Positions 7,714-14,662 of a stretch of 35,485 nucleotides of DNA are shown here, one piece after another (position 1 is the first letter of the stretch; each line of letters begins with the position of its first letter). The notes under the pieces are model-generated. The model was not told where the DNA came from. It ran no database searches and was given only the letters and a program-made list of their open reading frames with translations. Source of the DNA: Clostridia bacterium (GTDB lineage: Bacteria; Bacillota; Clostridia; Oscillospirales; CAG-272); NCBI GenBank assembly GCA_017456005.1, contig JAFTLJ010000095.1, forward strand, positions 1 through 35,485, given 5' to 3'. The position numbers were made by a program, and so were the translations under genes.

Positions 7714-7731
7714 CATCACTTTTTGTATTTA
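7713..7731 (-). repeat. Right arm of the 19-bp inverted repeat
   Basis: Reverse complement of 6831-6849 with no mismatch; the match ends exactly at both borders. It lies just upstream of the promoter region of the membrane-bound XRE gene. Confidence 0.8.
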
Positions 7732-7747
7732 TAGCGTTCAAAAACTC

Positions 7748-7770
7748 AATATCAACTGATATTCAATATC
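7748..7770. promoter_or_regulatory. Candidate operator upstream of the XRE membrane regulator
   Basis: AATATC-AACT-GATATT is an inverted repeat (7748-7763), followed by a third CAATATC half-site (7764-7770). It lies just upstream of the -35 box at 7778. XRE proteins commonly autoregulate through such sites; assignment to this regulator is inference. Confidence 0.4.
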
Positions 7771-7777
7771 GTTTTTG

Positions 7778-7806
7778 TTGACTTTACGGTGTTGTTTTTG
7801 TACAAT
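7778..7806 (+). promoter_or_regulatory. Sigma-A promoter of the XRE membrane regulator gene
   Basis: TTGACT (7778-7783) and TACAAT (7801-7806), 17-bp spacer, 33 bp before the ATG. Confidence 0.75.
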
Positions 7807-7839
7807 AAAATCAAAGAAAACACATTTTGAGGTGAAAAA

Positions 7840-8457
7840 ATGAACGATTATAATTTCGGCAATTTTGTGTGCATGTTGCGGGAGAAAAAGGGGCTCACGC
7901 AGGCGGATGTGGCGAGCGCGCTGGGCGTCACCCCCGCCGCTGTTTCCAAATGGGAAAACGGTAGCTCCAAACCGCGTGTGGAAGTGCTTTTCCGCCTCGC
8001 AGAGCTTCTCGGCGTAAAACCGGAAGAGCTTATGGCGGGAAAATATTTGGAAGAGGAAACCGAGCTTGAAAAATGGAAAAAGTATATGAAAATACCGAAG
8101 CTCGGCAAAAAGGGAATTATTATTTTGCTTTCTTCCGTTTTGGGCGGAATCTTGATTATAACCGCGCTTGCCGTGTCTATTGTTTTTGCCGTGATGAACG
8201 CGCAGAAAAATACTGCGGAATACCAAATGGCATACGAATACGTGGTAAACAGCAAAGCCTTTGCCGAAGCGGGCATAGAGGAAAAGGATTTGCGTTTTAA
8301 CAGCTATTCCCACAGAACGGGCACAGGCGCGAACGGCGAAAGAATTTACGAGGCAGAGTACGGCTTCACCGTAGGATTTAAAAAGAATTTCACAGTCATA
8401 CTTCACAAAAGCGGCGAAAGCTGGTACGTTTGCGAAGACTGCACGCACTTTGAATAG
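7840..8457 (+). CDS. Membrane-anchored XRE-family regulator
   Basis: 205 residues. An N-terminal Cro/CI HTH (residues about 6-62: LREKKGLTQADVASALGVTPAAVSKWENG, then VEVLFRLAELLGV) is followed by a short basic linker, one membrane span (about 94-120, GIIILLSSVLGGILIITALAVSIVFAV) and a ~80-residue extracytoplasmic domain that I do not recognise (ending GESWYVCEDCTHFE with two Cys three apart). The layout suggests a one-component sensor that binds DNA from the membrane. The ATG follows TGAGGTGA. It has its own promoter and a bidirectional terminator shared with the convergent DUF2752 gene. Confidence 0.88.
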   Translation: MNDYNFGNFVCMLREKKGLTQADVASALGVTPAAVSKWENGSSKPRVEVLFRLAELLGVKPEELMAGKYLEEETELEKWKKYMKIPKLGKKGIIILLSSVLGGILIITALAVSIVFAVMNAQKNTAEYQMAYEYVVNSKAFAEAGIEEKDLRFNSYSHRTGTGANGERIYEAEYGFTVGFKKNFTVILHKSGESWYVCEDCTHFE

Positions 8458-8458
8458 A

Positions 8459-8482
8459 AAAAAAGCACTCTTAGTGCTTTTA
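8459..8482. terminator. Bidirectional terminator
   Basis: AAAAGCACT-CTT-AGTGCTTTT, with A- and T-runs on both sides, serves the XRE gene (plus) and the DUF2752 gene (minus, whose stop codon overlaps it). Confidence 0.8.
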
Positions 8483-8902
8483 TACCGCTGTCGGCGCGAG
8501 GAGAACAAACGGGAAAACGGGTATGTTGCGCAAGATCCAGTATGCTATTATTACTGCAACCACCGTTATACCGAACCATTTGCTCTTTACTTCGGGAAAT
8601 GGCAAAACATCCTTGCCGAAAACAAAGCCGAGATACAGCTTTGCCACGTAGTATATGAGGAACGGCAGAGAAATGAACATAAGCGGCTGGTAGCGGAAGG
8701 CGGCGTAAAAATCGAGGTGCAAAAGCGCGAGAAAACATCTGCCGGAACCACAGCCTGCACAGTACAGCCCCGTTATCTCATAAAAAAGGCATGGCGGCGT
8801 TTTGCCAAGAAGAAAGAATACTGTGGCTATGAGCATGGCGCCTGCAGGCACGCCGATGCTTATAAGAAGGCGCAGTTTTTTGTTTTTATAATATTTTTCC
8901 AT
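8480..8902 (-). CDS. DUF2752 family membrane protein
   Basis: 140 residues with three to four membrane spans. The diagnostic DUF2752 signature is present: CLFYEITGLYCAGCGSGRCFLALLHLDFYAAFRYQPL, that is a Cys-x(n)-TG-x2-C-x-GCG-x2-R block followed by the D-x3-AF-x2-P motif (the motif is spread over residues about 38-74). The family's function is unknown. The ATG follows AAAGGAGCT. It lies 66 nt downstream of the zinc-ribbon/CD225 gene, with a hairpin terminator between them, so it may depend partly on read-through. Zinc-ribbon CD225 proteins and DUF2752 proteins are, to my knowledge, often found near each other, which supports a functional link. Confidence 0.88.
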   Translation of the reverse strand: MEKYYKNKKLRLLISIGVPAGAMLIATVFFLLGKTPPCLFYEITGLYCAGCGSGRCFLALLHLDFYAAFRYQPLMFISLPFLIYYVAKLYLGFVFGKDVLPFPEVKSKWFGITVVAVIIAYWILRNIPVFPFVLLAPTAV

Positions 8903-8932
8903 AGAAAGCTCCTTTCGAAAAAGGGTGAACGT

Positions 8933-8961
8933 AAAAATCCCGCTTGAAGCGGGATTTTGTG
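8933..8961 (-). terminator. Terminator between the CD225 and DUF2752 genes
   Basis: AAAAATCCCGCTT pairs with AAGCGGGATTTT; the T-run lies on the minus strand after the stem. Confidence 0.75.
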
Positions 8962-8968
8962 TTTGAAT

Positions 8969-9385
8969 TTACATTGCGCCCATTGCGCCGACCATTGCCA
9001 TAACTACTACGAGAACTATGTAGAGGACGATGACCACAGCGCCGCCTATAGTACCGATAAGGTTGCATGTCTTTGCTGTTTTGAGCTTCTTTGCTTCTTC
9101 TTCTGCCGTAGCAGCATCTTTAGCGATAACCGTAAAGATGAGAGCCGCGATACCGAGGGGTGTGCAGCAAACAAGAAGGTTGATGATAGACCAAACGAGC
9201 TGTGCTACGTTGAGGTTGCCGGAAGCCTTTTCGGGGGCGGGGGCCGCGTTGATTTCCTGAACGGGAATTTCGATTTCGGGTGTAACTACTTCTGCGGGAG
9301 CCTGTTCTGCCTGTGCTGTGCCGCAAGAGGGGCAGAATTTTGCGCTTTCTTCAAGCTGAGCGCCGCAATTTTTGCAAAATGCCAT
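8969..9385 (-). CDS. Zinc-ribbon protein with CD225/dispanin membrane domain
   Basis: 138 residues. A zinc ribbon with Cys4, Cys7, Cys18 and Cys21 (FCKNCG ... FCPSCG) is followed by a Pro/Glu/Ala-rich linker (about 25-57) and a two-span CD225-type domain (NLNVAQLVWSIINLLVCCTP, GIAALIFTVIAKD, then IGGAVVIVLYIVLVVVMAMV). Family knowledge: such proteins are small membrane-associated proteins of unknown function in bacteria. The ATG follows AAAGGAGA. A strong promoter sits at 9442-9470. The very end is Met/Gly/Ala-rich (MAMVGAMGAM), consistent with a membrane terminus. Confidence 0.88.
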   Translation of the reverse strand: MAFCKNCGAQLEESAKFCPSCGTAQAEQAPAEVVTPEIEIPVQEINAAPAPEKASGNLNVAQLVWSIINLLVCCTPLGIAALIFTVIAKDAATAEEEAKKLKTAKTCNLIGTIGGAVVIVLYIVLVVVMAMVGAMGAM

Positions 9386-9441
9386 GATGAAAATCTCCTT
9401 TATATATTGAAATATTGGGTTAAAAACTTTTTAATATAATC

Positions 9442-9470
9442 ATTATACAAATATATTAGCCTTTTGTCAA
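9442..9470 (-). promoter_or_regulatory. Sigma-A promoter for the zinc-ribbon/CD225 gene
   Basis: On the minus strand a perfect TTGACA (9470-9465) and a perfect TATAAT (9447-9442) are 17 bp apart. Confidence 0.85.
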
Positions 9471-9508
9471 TACAATTCCGCGAAATTTGTCGTTTGGGCG
9501 CTTTTTGG

Positions 9509-10000
9509 TTATTTTTCGGGGGTGTATTGGTAGGCTATGCGTTCGCTGCCGTTTTCCACGTGTATTATGCCGCAGGGTACAAAGCCGTTTTTGCAAAGCA
9601 TATTCTGCATTGTAATATTGTCTTTGTGCGTGTCGGCGCGCACGTTTTTGCTGTGCGCCTTGCAGAAATCCAGCGCCGCTTTGCCTATGCCGCGCACCTC
9701 GCCGTCGCTCGCCATGCGGTGCATAACGTTATACGGCTTATCGTCGGGCCACGCGCCCTGTTCTATAACTGCGTAAGTGGGGTCCGCCCCCTCTATAAAG
9801 GCAAAAACGCCGTGTATTTTTCCGTTTTCCGTGCAGAGGTATAAATTGCCGCTTTCAATATCGTTTTTCACGATTTCTTCTGGTGGGTAGGTCGTGCCCC
9901 ATTGTGTTTCGTTGCCGTGTGCACGCATATACGCGCGCGCCGCCGCGTAAACGCGCAGAATTTCGGGCAGCTCGAAAAGTGTAGCTTTCTGTATATTCAT
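9509..10000 (-). CDS. GNAT family N-acetyltransferase
   Basis: 163 residues with the GNAT layout: an N-terminal ATLFELPEILRVYAAARAYM helix, central strands (NLYLCTENGKIHGVFAFI), an acetyl-CoA pyrophosphate loop in GEVRGIGKAALDF (about 99-111) and a C-terminal DNITMQNMLCKNGFVPCGII element characteristic of the fold. It would transfer an acetyl group from acetyl-CoA to an amine; the acceptor is not predictable. The ATG follows AAGGAGC. A promoter fits at TTGACT (10076-10071) and TAAACT (10053-10048) on the minus strand. It is monocistronic. Confidence 0.9.
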   Translation of the reverse strand: MNIQKATLFELPEILRVYAAARAYMRAHGNETQWGTTYPPEEIVKNDIESGNLYLCTENGKIHGVFAFIEGADPTYAVIEQGAWPDDKPYNVMHRMASDGEVRGIGKAALDFCKAHSKNVRADTHKDNITMQNMLCKNGFVPCGIIHVENGSERIAYQYTPEK

Positions 10001-10047
10001 AGAACCGTGCTCCTTAAAATAATGCTATCTATACTTATATTACTATG

Positions 10048-10076
10048 AGTTTACCGCAAAATACACAAAAAGTCAA
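10048..10076 (-). promoter_or_regulatory. Promoter for the GNAT gene
   Basis: Minus-strand TTGACT and TAAACT with a 17-bp spacer, 48 bp upstream of the ATG. Confidence 0.55.
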
Positions 10077-10109
10077 TAAACTTTTCGTCAATATATGTTA
10101 AAATAAGTC

Positions 10110-10138
10110 TTGATTTTTTTGAAAAAGTGTTGTATAAT
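10110..10138 (+). promoter_or_regulatory. Sigma-A promoter of tRNA-Leu
   Basis: TTGATT (10110-10115) and a perfect TATAAT (10133-10138), 17-bp spacer, about 15 bp before the tRNA. Confidence 0.8.
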
Positions 10139-10153
10139 ATATAGCGTAGTTTC

Positions 10154-10240
10154 GCCGGTGTGGTGGAATTGGCAGACGCGCCGGACTCAAAATCCGGTGG
10201 TAGCGATACCATGCGGGTTCGACCCCCGCCACCGGCACCA
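10154..10240 (+). tRNA. tRNA-Leu (CAA)
   Basis: A class II tRNA with acceptor stem GCCGGTG/CACCGGC, anticodon stem CCGGA/TCCGG enclosing CTCAAAA (anticodon CAA), a long variable arm, the GGGTTCGACCC T-arm and encoded CCA. It is a single-gene transcript with its own promoter and terminator. Confidence 0.96.
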
Positions 10241-10276
10241 AAAACCGCAAACATAGGTTTGCGGTTTTTCTTTTTT
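10241..10276 (+). terminator. Terminator of tRNA-Leu
   Basis: AAAACCGCAAAC pairs with GTTTGCGGTTTT (ATAG-type loop), followed by a T-rich tract. Confidence 0.85.
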
Positions 10277-10292
10277 ATCGGGAGCTTTACTT

Positions 10293-10859
10293 ATGGAATT
10301 TGAAAGATTTAAACCTTTATTTAAGCTTATAGAAAGCGAAATGCAAAAAAGAGAGCGCACGGTGCTTGCCATAGACGGTGCTGCCGCCTCCGGCAAAAGT
10401 ACGCTCGCCGCATTTTTGGCGGAGAAATACGGCGCGGAAACCGTGCATATGGACGATTTCTTCCTGCCGCACGAGCGCAAAACGACGGCGCGCCTTGCTG
10501 AATTCGATGGCAATATAGACCGCGAGCGCTTTGCCGCCGAGGTTTTGCCTTATATAAGAGAAGCAAAGCCTTTTTCATACGGCAAATACGATTGTTCCGC
10601 AGGGGCGGTGCTTTCACGTATTGAACTTGGCACGTCTCGCCTCGCCGTGGTGGAGGGGGTATACAGCCTTTCGCCGTGCTTTGAGCGCTTTTACGATATA
10701 AAAATTATGCTCACGATCAGCAAGGAGGAACAGCTCGCACGCCTAGAGGAGAGGTGCGCCCCGTGGCAACTTGAAAAATTCAAAAGCGTATGGCTGCCGC
10801 TGGAGGAGCGATATTTTACGCTCGGCGGCATACGCGAAAAGTGCGATATCGTGTTATGA
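10293..10859 (+). CDS. Uridine kinase-like P-loop kinase
   Basis: 188 residues. The Walker A motif GAAASGKST (29-37) follows a hydrophobic strand (VLAIDG); HMDDFFLP (about 51-58) matches the nucleoside-binding acidic loop of uridine-kinase-like enzymes; AVVEGVYSLSP is the Walker B-like strand; LEERC is in the lid region. The family phosphorylates nucleosides or related small molecules with ATP in the cytoplasm; the substrate here is not certain. The start follows a GGGAGC site in a leader fused to the tRNA-Leu terminator. A hairpin at 10912-10943 follows its stop. Confidence 0.85.
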   Translation: MEFERFKPLFKLIESEMQKRERTVLAIDGAAASGKSTLAAFLAEKYGAETVHMDDFFLPHERKTTARLAEFDGNIDRERFAAEVLPYIREAKPFSYGKYDCSAGAVLSRIELGTSRLAVVEGVYSLSPCFERFYDIKIMLTISKEEQLARLEERCAPWQLEKFKSVWLPLEERYFTLGGIREKCDIVL

Positions 10860-10911
10860 AACCGTTTCCATATATTGTGTGTTGTGGAAAGCGGCCACCT
10901 TATGTTACAAT

Positions 10912-10944
10912 AAATACAGAAAGCCGAGAGGTTTTCTGTATTTT
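10912..10944 (+). terminator. Hairpin between the kinase and hydrolase genes
   Basis: AAATACAGAAA (10912-10922) pairs with TTTCTGTATTT (10933-10943). It may terminate the kinase transcript or form the leader of the hydrolase mRNA: a TACAAT -10-like box (10906-10911) overlaps its left side. Confidence 0.5.
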
Positions 10945-10964
10945 AATTTAAAGAGGTGGTATTT

Positions 10965-11795
10965 TTGAAGAAAAAGATCTTGCCGTTTGTATGTTGTTTT
11001 TTTGCCATGTTTTTGCTTATGCCCGCTGTAAGGGCAAATGCTTACACAGGCGTTAACGTGTACATAAACGGCAAAAAACTCACGACAAGCGACACTCCGA
11101 GAATTATAAACAGCACGACGTACGTTCCCCTGCGCGATATGTGCGAGCTTTTCGGCGCAGACAGCATTTCTTGGAACGATGGTACAAAGACCGCCACTAT
11201 ATACGCGCGCGGCATTAAAATCTACATAACACAGGGCAACACGTATATAGTGGCAAACGGGCGCTATTTTGCAGGCGGCGAGCCCGTGCGCAACATAGGC
11301 GGCAGGCTGTACGTGCCGGTGCGGCTGCTTGCGGCGGCTTTTGCAAGCGGCGTTTCCTGGAACGGTGCGAGCTATACCGTTAAAATAAGCGACAGCGGCG
11401 GCGTGCCCGTTTCGGGCGAGGCATATTACGATGCCAACGAGGTATATTGGCTTTCGCGAATAATATATGCGGAAAGCGGTGCAGAGCCTTTTCGCGGCAA
11501 AATTGCCGTGGGCAACGTGGTGCTCAACCGCGTGGCGAGCGCGCAGTTCCCAAACAGCGTTTACGGCGTTATTTTCGATAAAAAATACGGCACGCAGTTT
11601 TCGCCCGTGGCGAGCGGCACTATCTACAAAGCGCCAAATGCCGATTCCGTTATAGCGGCGAAAATTTGCCTGGAGGGCTATTCGGTAAACAAAAATATAC
11701 TCTATTTTATGAACCCGAGCCTCGCCACAAATAATTGGATATCGAAAAACCGCCCGTATGCCTTCCGCATAGGCACACATAATTTTTACTATTAA
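10965..11795 (+). CDS. Secreted SleB-type cell wall hydrolase with copper amine oxidase-like domain
   Basis: 276 residues from a TTG start. A signal peptide (KKKILPFVCCFFAMFLLMPA, cut near ANA-YT) is followed by a copper-amine-oxidase N-like repeat domain (VNVYINGKKL ... TTYVPLRDMCELFG ... RLYVPVRLLAAAF, about 28-140) that usually binds cell wall, then a SleB/CwlJ-type Hydrolase_2 domain (YWLSRIIYAESGAEPFRGKI, then AVGNVVLNR and a C-terminal HNFYY). The family cleaves peptidoglycan, often of spore cortex. Glu in YAESG is the likely catalytic residue. TTG 10965 lies 5 nt after AGGTGG; the in-frame GTG at 10956 is inside that site. The gene ends at a strong terminator shared with the convergent RCC1-like gene. 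SleB-like domains also occur in non-spore cell wall enzymes, so a germination role is not certain. Confidence 0.88.
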   Translation: MKKKILPFVCCFFAMFLLMPAVRANAYTGVNVYINGKKLTTSDTPRIINSTTYVPLRDMCELFGADSISWNDGTKTATIYARGIKIYITQGNTYIVANGRYFAGGEPVRNIGGRLYVPVRLLAAAFASGVSWNGASYTVKISDSGGVPVSGEAYYDANEVYWLSRIIYAESGAEPFRGKIAVGNVVLNRVASAQFPNSVYGVIFDKKYGTQFSPVASGTIYKAPNADSVIAAKICLEGYSVNKNILYFMNPSLATNNWISKNRPYAFRIGTHNFYY

Positions 11796-11827
11796 AAAAC
11801 CAGGCTTTTAAAAGCCTGGTTTTTGTA
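11795..11827. terminator. Bidirectional terminator
   Basis: AAAAAACCAGGCTTTT pairs with AAAAGCCTGGTTTTT; it serves the SleB-type gene on the plus strand and the RCC1-like gene on the minus strand. Confidence 0.88.
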
Positions 11828-11831
11828 TTAT

Positions 11832-13169
11832 TTATTCTGCTATGCGAATTTCGTCGAAATCGCCCGTTTCACATTGTGCGCTGGTGTTGTCGCCAACAGC
11901 AAGGACCTTGCCGTATTTATTAAGGGCGACTGTGTGGTTTCTGCCTGCGGCGATGGCGCGTATACCCGTCCATTTCTGCACGTTACATTGACCGTAGCCG
12001 TTGTAACCCGTGGCGATACAAGTGCCGTCTTTGCAAAGCCCTACCGTGTGGTAGTTGCCTGCGGCAATGGCGCGTATACCGCTCCATCTGCCTACCTCAC
12101 ATTGGTTGTTGGCGTTGTTGCCCATAGCAACGCAGCACCCGTTTTTGCGCAAGCCCACTATGTGCAGTCTGCCTGCGGCAACGTCTGCAATACCTGCCCA
12201 GTGCTCTGCGCCGCCTTCGCCGTCTATGTTTATGCCTGCGGCGCATACCGTGCCATCGGAGCGCAAGCCTACGGTATAGTTATTGGATGCGGAAATGGCA
12301 ACAATGTCTTGCCAATCTTCCACGTTGCATTGGCCGTATGTATTGTCGCCCGTGGCAACGCAGGTGCCGTCCAGGCGCAAGCCTACTGTGTGTGCCACGC
12401 CTGCGGAAATATTGCATATTGTGCTCCATCTGCCGACATCGCATTGGTTATTGCCGTTGTAGCCAACGGCATCGCACGTGCCGTTGCGGAAAAGCGCTAC
12501 CGTGTGGTAGGAGCCTGCGGTGACAGCCATAACGTTTTCCCATTCCTCTACGTTGCATTGGCCGTAGTTGTTGTGACCTGTGCAGAGCACGTTGCCGTTT
12601 TCGCGCACAGCCACCGTGTGCAGACCGCCTGCGGAAATAGTCGTGGTGCCTTCGCGCGGCTTTGCGGGAATTGGGTTGAAGGAGGGGCGTTCTATCATGG
12701 TGGTTTTTGCAAACTCTTCCTCCTCTTCCTTTTCATCTGCGAGAGAGGAGATCGCCTGCAGGTCCTTGGGAAGGGTTATTTCACGTGTGAAATCTTCCGA
12801 CATGGGCGAGGTGCGCTTTACCCCTACCTTCAGCACCTCTGCCTTGGTTTCTGTTTCGTGGGTTTCCGTTTTTTCCTCTTCGGGCTTTGTATATTCCTCT
12901 GTATAAGTGGAAAAAGCGGCAGGGGCGTACATATCTGTGTAGGAAAGCTTATCTTCTTTTTCTTCTGCTTCTTCTTTTACGGCGGCTCTCGCTATTTTCC
13001 AAAACGGAATTATTAAAACGAGCGAAGCCACCGCAAGGGCGATGAGTACGAACGAAACGGTAATGTTTTCTTTAATAACGAGAAGCGCGAGAGCAGAAAA
13101 TATCAGCGCTTCTGCAATAAAGACTATACCCGATAGTATTTTTAGTTTTTTACCTGTTTGTTCTGACAT
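11832..13169 (-). CDS. Membrane-anchored RCC1-like repeat protein (seven 38-residue repeats)
   Basis: 445 residues. Two membrane spans (about 11-32 and 38-57) are followed by an acidic, low-complexity linker (about 62-160, Glu/Lys/Thr-rich) and seven RCC1-type repeats starting at residues 178, 216, 254, 292, 330, 368 and 406. The period is exactly 38 residues throughout, with the consensus I-[SA]-A-G-x2-H-T-V-[AG]-L, G-T-C-x-A-T-G-x-N and GQC-x-V. A seven-bladed beta-propeller is the natural prediction. Most repeats carry Cys in the GTC and QC positions. ATG 13169 follows GAAAGGGTGA. It lies 16 nt downstream of the SGNH hydrolase gene and is probably co-transcribed. Function unknown; propellers of this kind are usually binding platforms. 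Confidence 0.85.
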   Translation of the reverse strand: MSEQTGKKLKILSGIVFIAEALIFSALALLVIKENITVSFVLIALAVASLVLIIPFWKIARAAVKEEAEEKEDKLSYTDMYAPAAFSTYTEEYTKPEEEKTETHETETKAEVLKVGVKRTSPMSEDFTREITLPKDLQAISSLADEKEEEEEFAKTTMIERPSFNPIPAKPREGTTTISAGGLHTVAVRENGNVLCTGHNNYGQCNVEEWENVMAVTAGSYHTVALFRNGTCDAVGYNGNNQCDVGRWSTICNISAGVAHTVGLRLDGTCVATGDNTYGQCNVEDWQDIVAISASNNYTVGLRSDGTVCAAGINIDGEGGAEHWAGIADVAAGRLHIVGLRKNGCCVAMGNNANNQCEVGRWSGIRAIAAGNYHTVGLCKDGTCIATGYNGYGQCNVQKWTGIRAIAAGRNHTVALNKYGKVLAVGDNTSAQCETGDFDEIRIAE

Positions 13170-13185
13170 ATGAAAAATCACCCTT

Positions 13186-13854
13186 TCAGTTATTTTCGAT
13201 AGATTTTTTTATATTGGAAAGAATTACGCTGTATGCGCCAGAGGTAAGGTGCATATATTCATCGTTTTGGTATTGCGGCTTCAAATATCCGTTTTCGCCT
13301 ATAAGCAGGGAATGTGAATCTATATAGGGGACGGAAAGGGAAGCGCAGACTTCGCGCACCCAACGGTTAGCCTCCAGCACGGCTTCTTTTGTAATTTTTT
13401 TATAGTAGTTTACCGATTTATCGGAAAGCGGCAAAATAGACTGTACGAATATTTTCGTGCCGGGCGAAGCCTCTTTTACTGAAAGCAGCATATTTTTGTA
13501 TATCCTTTTAAATTCCGCTTCCGAAAGAACGCCCACGCCGCCCGAAACGCCGAGAGTTATAACGAGCACAGGCGGCTTTATCTTTCGCACGGCATCGCGC
13601 AGAGTGAGCAGTTCGCCGCTTTGCAGACGAACGCATTTTTCTGTATTTACCGTTGAAAAGCGGACCGTGCTGCCTTGCCCCGACCAAACGCGGGAAGCGG
13701 GCACGCCGCCGCGCACAGCCATATGTGCTGTTGTGGAATCGCCGAAGAACACGGCGCTTTCAAATGCCTCTGCCGCCTTTGCACATGGGGCGAGCGCGGA
13801 AAAGAGGAGCAAAAATAAAACGAATAATTTTTTTATTTTAAAAAGTTTTTTCAA
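13186..13854 (-). CDS. Secreted SGNH/GDSL-type hydrolase
   Basis: 222 residues from a TTG start. A signal peptide (KKLFKIKKLFVLFLLLFSAL, cut near AKA-AE) precedes a SGNH domain: GDST with Ser40 (38-41), a Gly-containing block II (VWSGQGST), VITLGVSGG (block III, with the usual Asn absent at the expected place) and DEYMHLT near the C-terminus with the catalytic Asp/His. Such enzymes remove acyl groups from glycans or lipids outside the cell. TTG 13854 follows GAGGT; a GTG at 13887 would place a poorly hydrophobic extension before the signal peptide. It precedes the RCC1-like gene in the same operon, which suggests both act at the cell surface. Confidence 0.85.
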   Translation of the reverse strand: MKKLFKIKKLFVLFLLLFSALAPCAKAAEAFESAVFFGDSTTAHMAVRGGVPASRVWSGQGSTVRFSTVNTEKCVRLQSGELLTLRDAVRKIKPPVLVITLGVSGGVGVLSEAEFKRIYKNMLLSVKEASPGTKIFVQSILPLSDKSVNYYKKITKEAVLEANRWVREVCASLSVPYIDSHSLLIGENGYLKPQYQNDEYMHLTSGAYSVILSNIKKSIENN

Positions 13855-14073
13855 AGCCCATAACCTCAAAAAATCATAATTTTGCACGCCGATAAAACAA
13901 AAGCGCGCCTCTGATTTTAATTGTTTGCGTTTTGCTCGCAGTATATTAGAGGATTTTTAAGGTAATTAAACGAAAAAACGTATATATCTATTATATCAAA
14001 TATATAAAATCTTTACAATAGGAAAGTTGATTTTTTGCCGAAAAAAATAATTTAAATTTTTTTGAAAAAAGGG

Positions 14074-14102
14074 TTGACATTTCGTTTTGTTTGTGATATT
14101 AT
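14074..14102 (+). promoter_or_regulatory. Sigma-A promoter of tRNA-Arg
   Basis: A perfect TTGACA (14074-14079) and TATTAT (14097-14102), 17-bp spacer, preceded by an A/T-rich UP-like stretch. Confidence 0.85.
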
Positions 14103-14130
14103 GTTATACGTTCCGTAAGGAAATGGTGAT

Positions 14131-14206
14131 GCGCTCGTAGCTCAGTGGATAGAGTGCCCGGCTACGAACCGGTAGGTCGTGGGTTCGAATCCCCCCGAGC
14201 GCGCCA
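14131..14206 (+). tRNA. tRNA-Arg (ACG)
   Basis: Acceptor stem GCGCTCG/CGAGCGC, anticodon loop CTACGAA (anticodon ACG, wobble A presumably deaminated to inosine), T-arm GGGTTCGAATCC and encoded CCA. The top pair of the anticodon stem (C27-T43) is mismatched. It is a single-gene transcript. Confidence 0.95.
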
Positions 14207-14207
14207 G

Positions 14208-14247
14208 AAAAACTCCGCTTTCGAAAGAAAGCGGAGTTTTGTTTTGC
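14208..14247 (+). terminator. Terminator of tRNA-Arg
   Basis: AAAACTCCGCTTTC pairs with GAAAGCGGAGTTTT and ends GTTTTG. Confidence 0.85.
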
Positions 14248-14267
14248 TTAAGTTTTTCTTAACCTCA

Positions 14268-14296
14268 TTGACATTCCGTGCGATTTTGTTTAAAAT
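14268..14296 (+). promoter_or_regulatory. Sigma-A promoter of the small membrane protein gene
   Basis: A perfect TTGACA (14268-14273) and TAAAAT (14291-14296), 17-bp spacer, 29 bp before the ATG. Confidence 0.8.
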
Positions 14297-14325
14297 AGAA
14301 TCAAAGATATACTTCGGAGGTTATT

Positions 14326-14643
14326 ATGAAAAAGAAGACTGCCATAGGTATAATAGCCGGTATACTTGCGTATTTGCTTGTTATCGCGCTGTTTACATTT
14401 TTTACCTTGAAATACGGCTCTGCGGATATAGGCGCTATAGATATCGGGTTGTTTGCCACGATGTTTTACGTGTGCTTTATGATATTTACACCGAAATTGC
14501 TTGTCGTTCTTTCCGCAAGCCTTTGGGTATATGAGCTTGTGAGATACTGTAAGCATCGCGAAAAAAAGCGTTTTGCCATATCAAGCGCGGTGTATGCTGT
14601 TCTTTTAGTTTTATCCGTGCTGATTGAGATCGCTATGGGGTGA
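14326..14643 (+). CDS. Small three-span membrane protein
   Basis: 105 residues with three hydrophobic segments (about 6-28, 38-64, 84-102) and a basic loop (KHREKKR) that probably faces the cytoplasm. No family is recognised. The ATG follows CGGAGG. It precedes the Nudix gene by 19 nt and shares its transcript. Nothing in the sequence reveals its function. Confidence 0.8.
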   Translation: MKKKTAIGIIAGILAYLLVIALFTFFTLKYGSADIGAIDIGLFATMFYVCFMIFTPKLLVVLSASLWVYELVRYCKHREKKRFAISSAVYAVLLVLSVLIEIAMG

Positions 14644-14662
14644 ATGAAGTAAGGGGGCTTTT

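Noticed and set aside
11823-13016. Long plus-strand open frame of about 397 codons opposite the RCC1-like gene
   Set aside because: It mirrors the 114-nt repeats of the real gene, has no ribosome binding site and starts inside a terminator.
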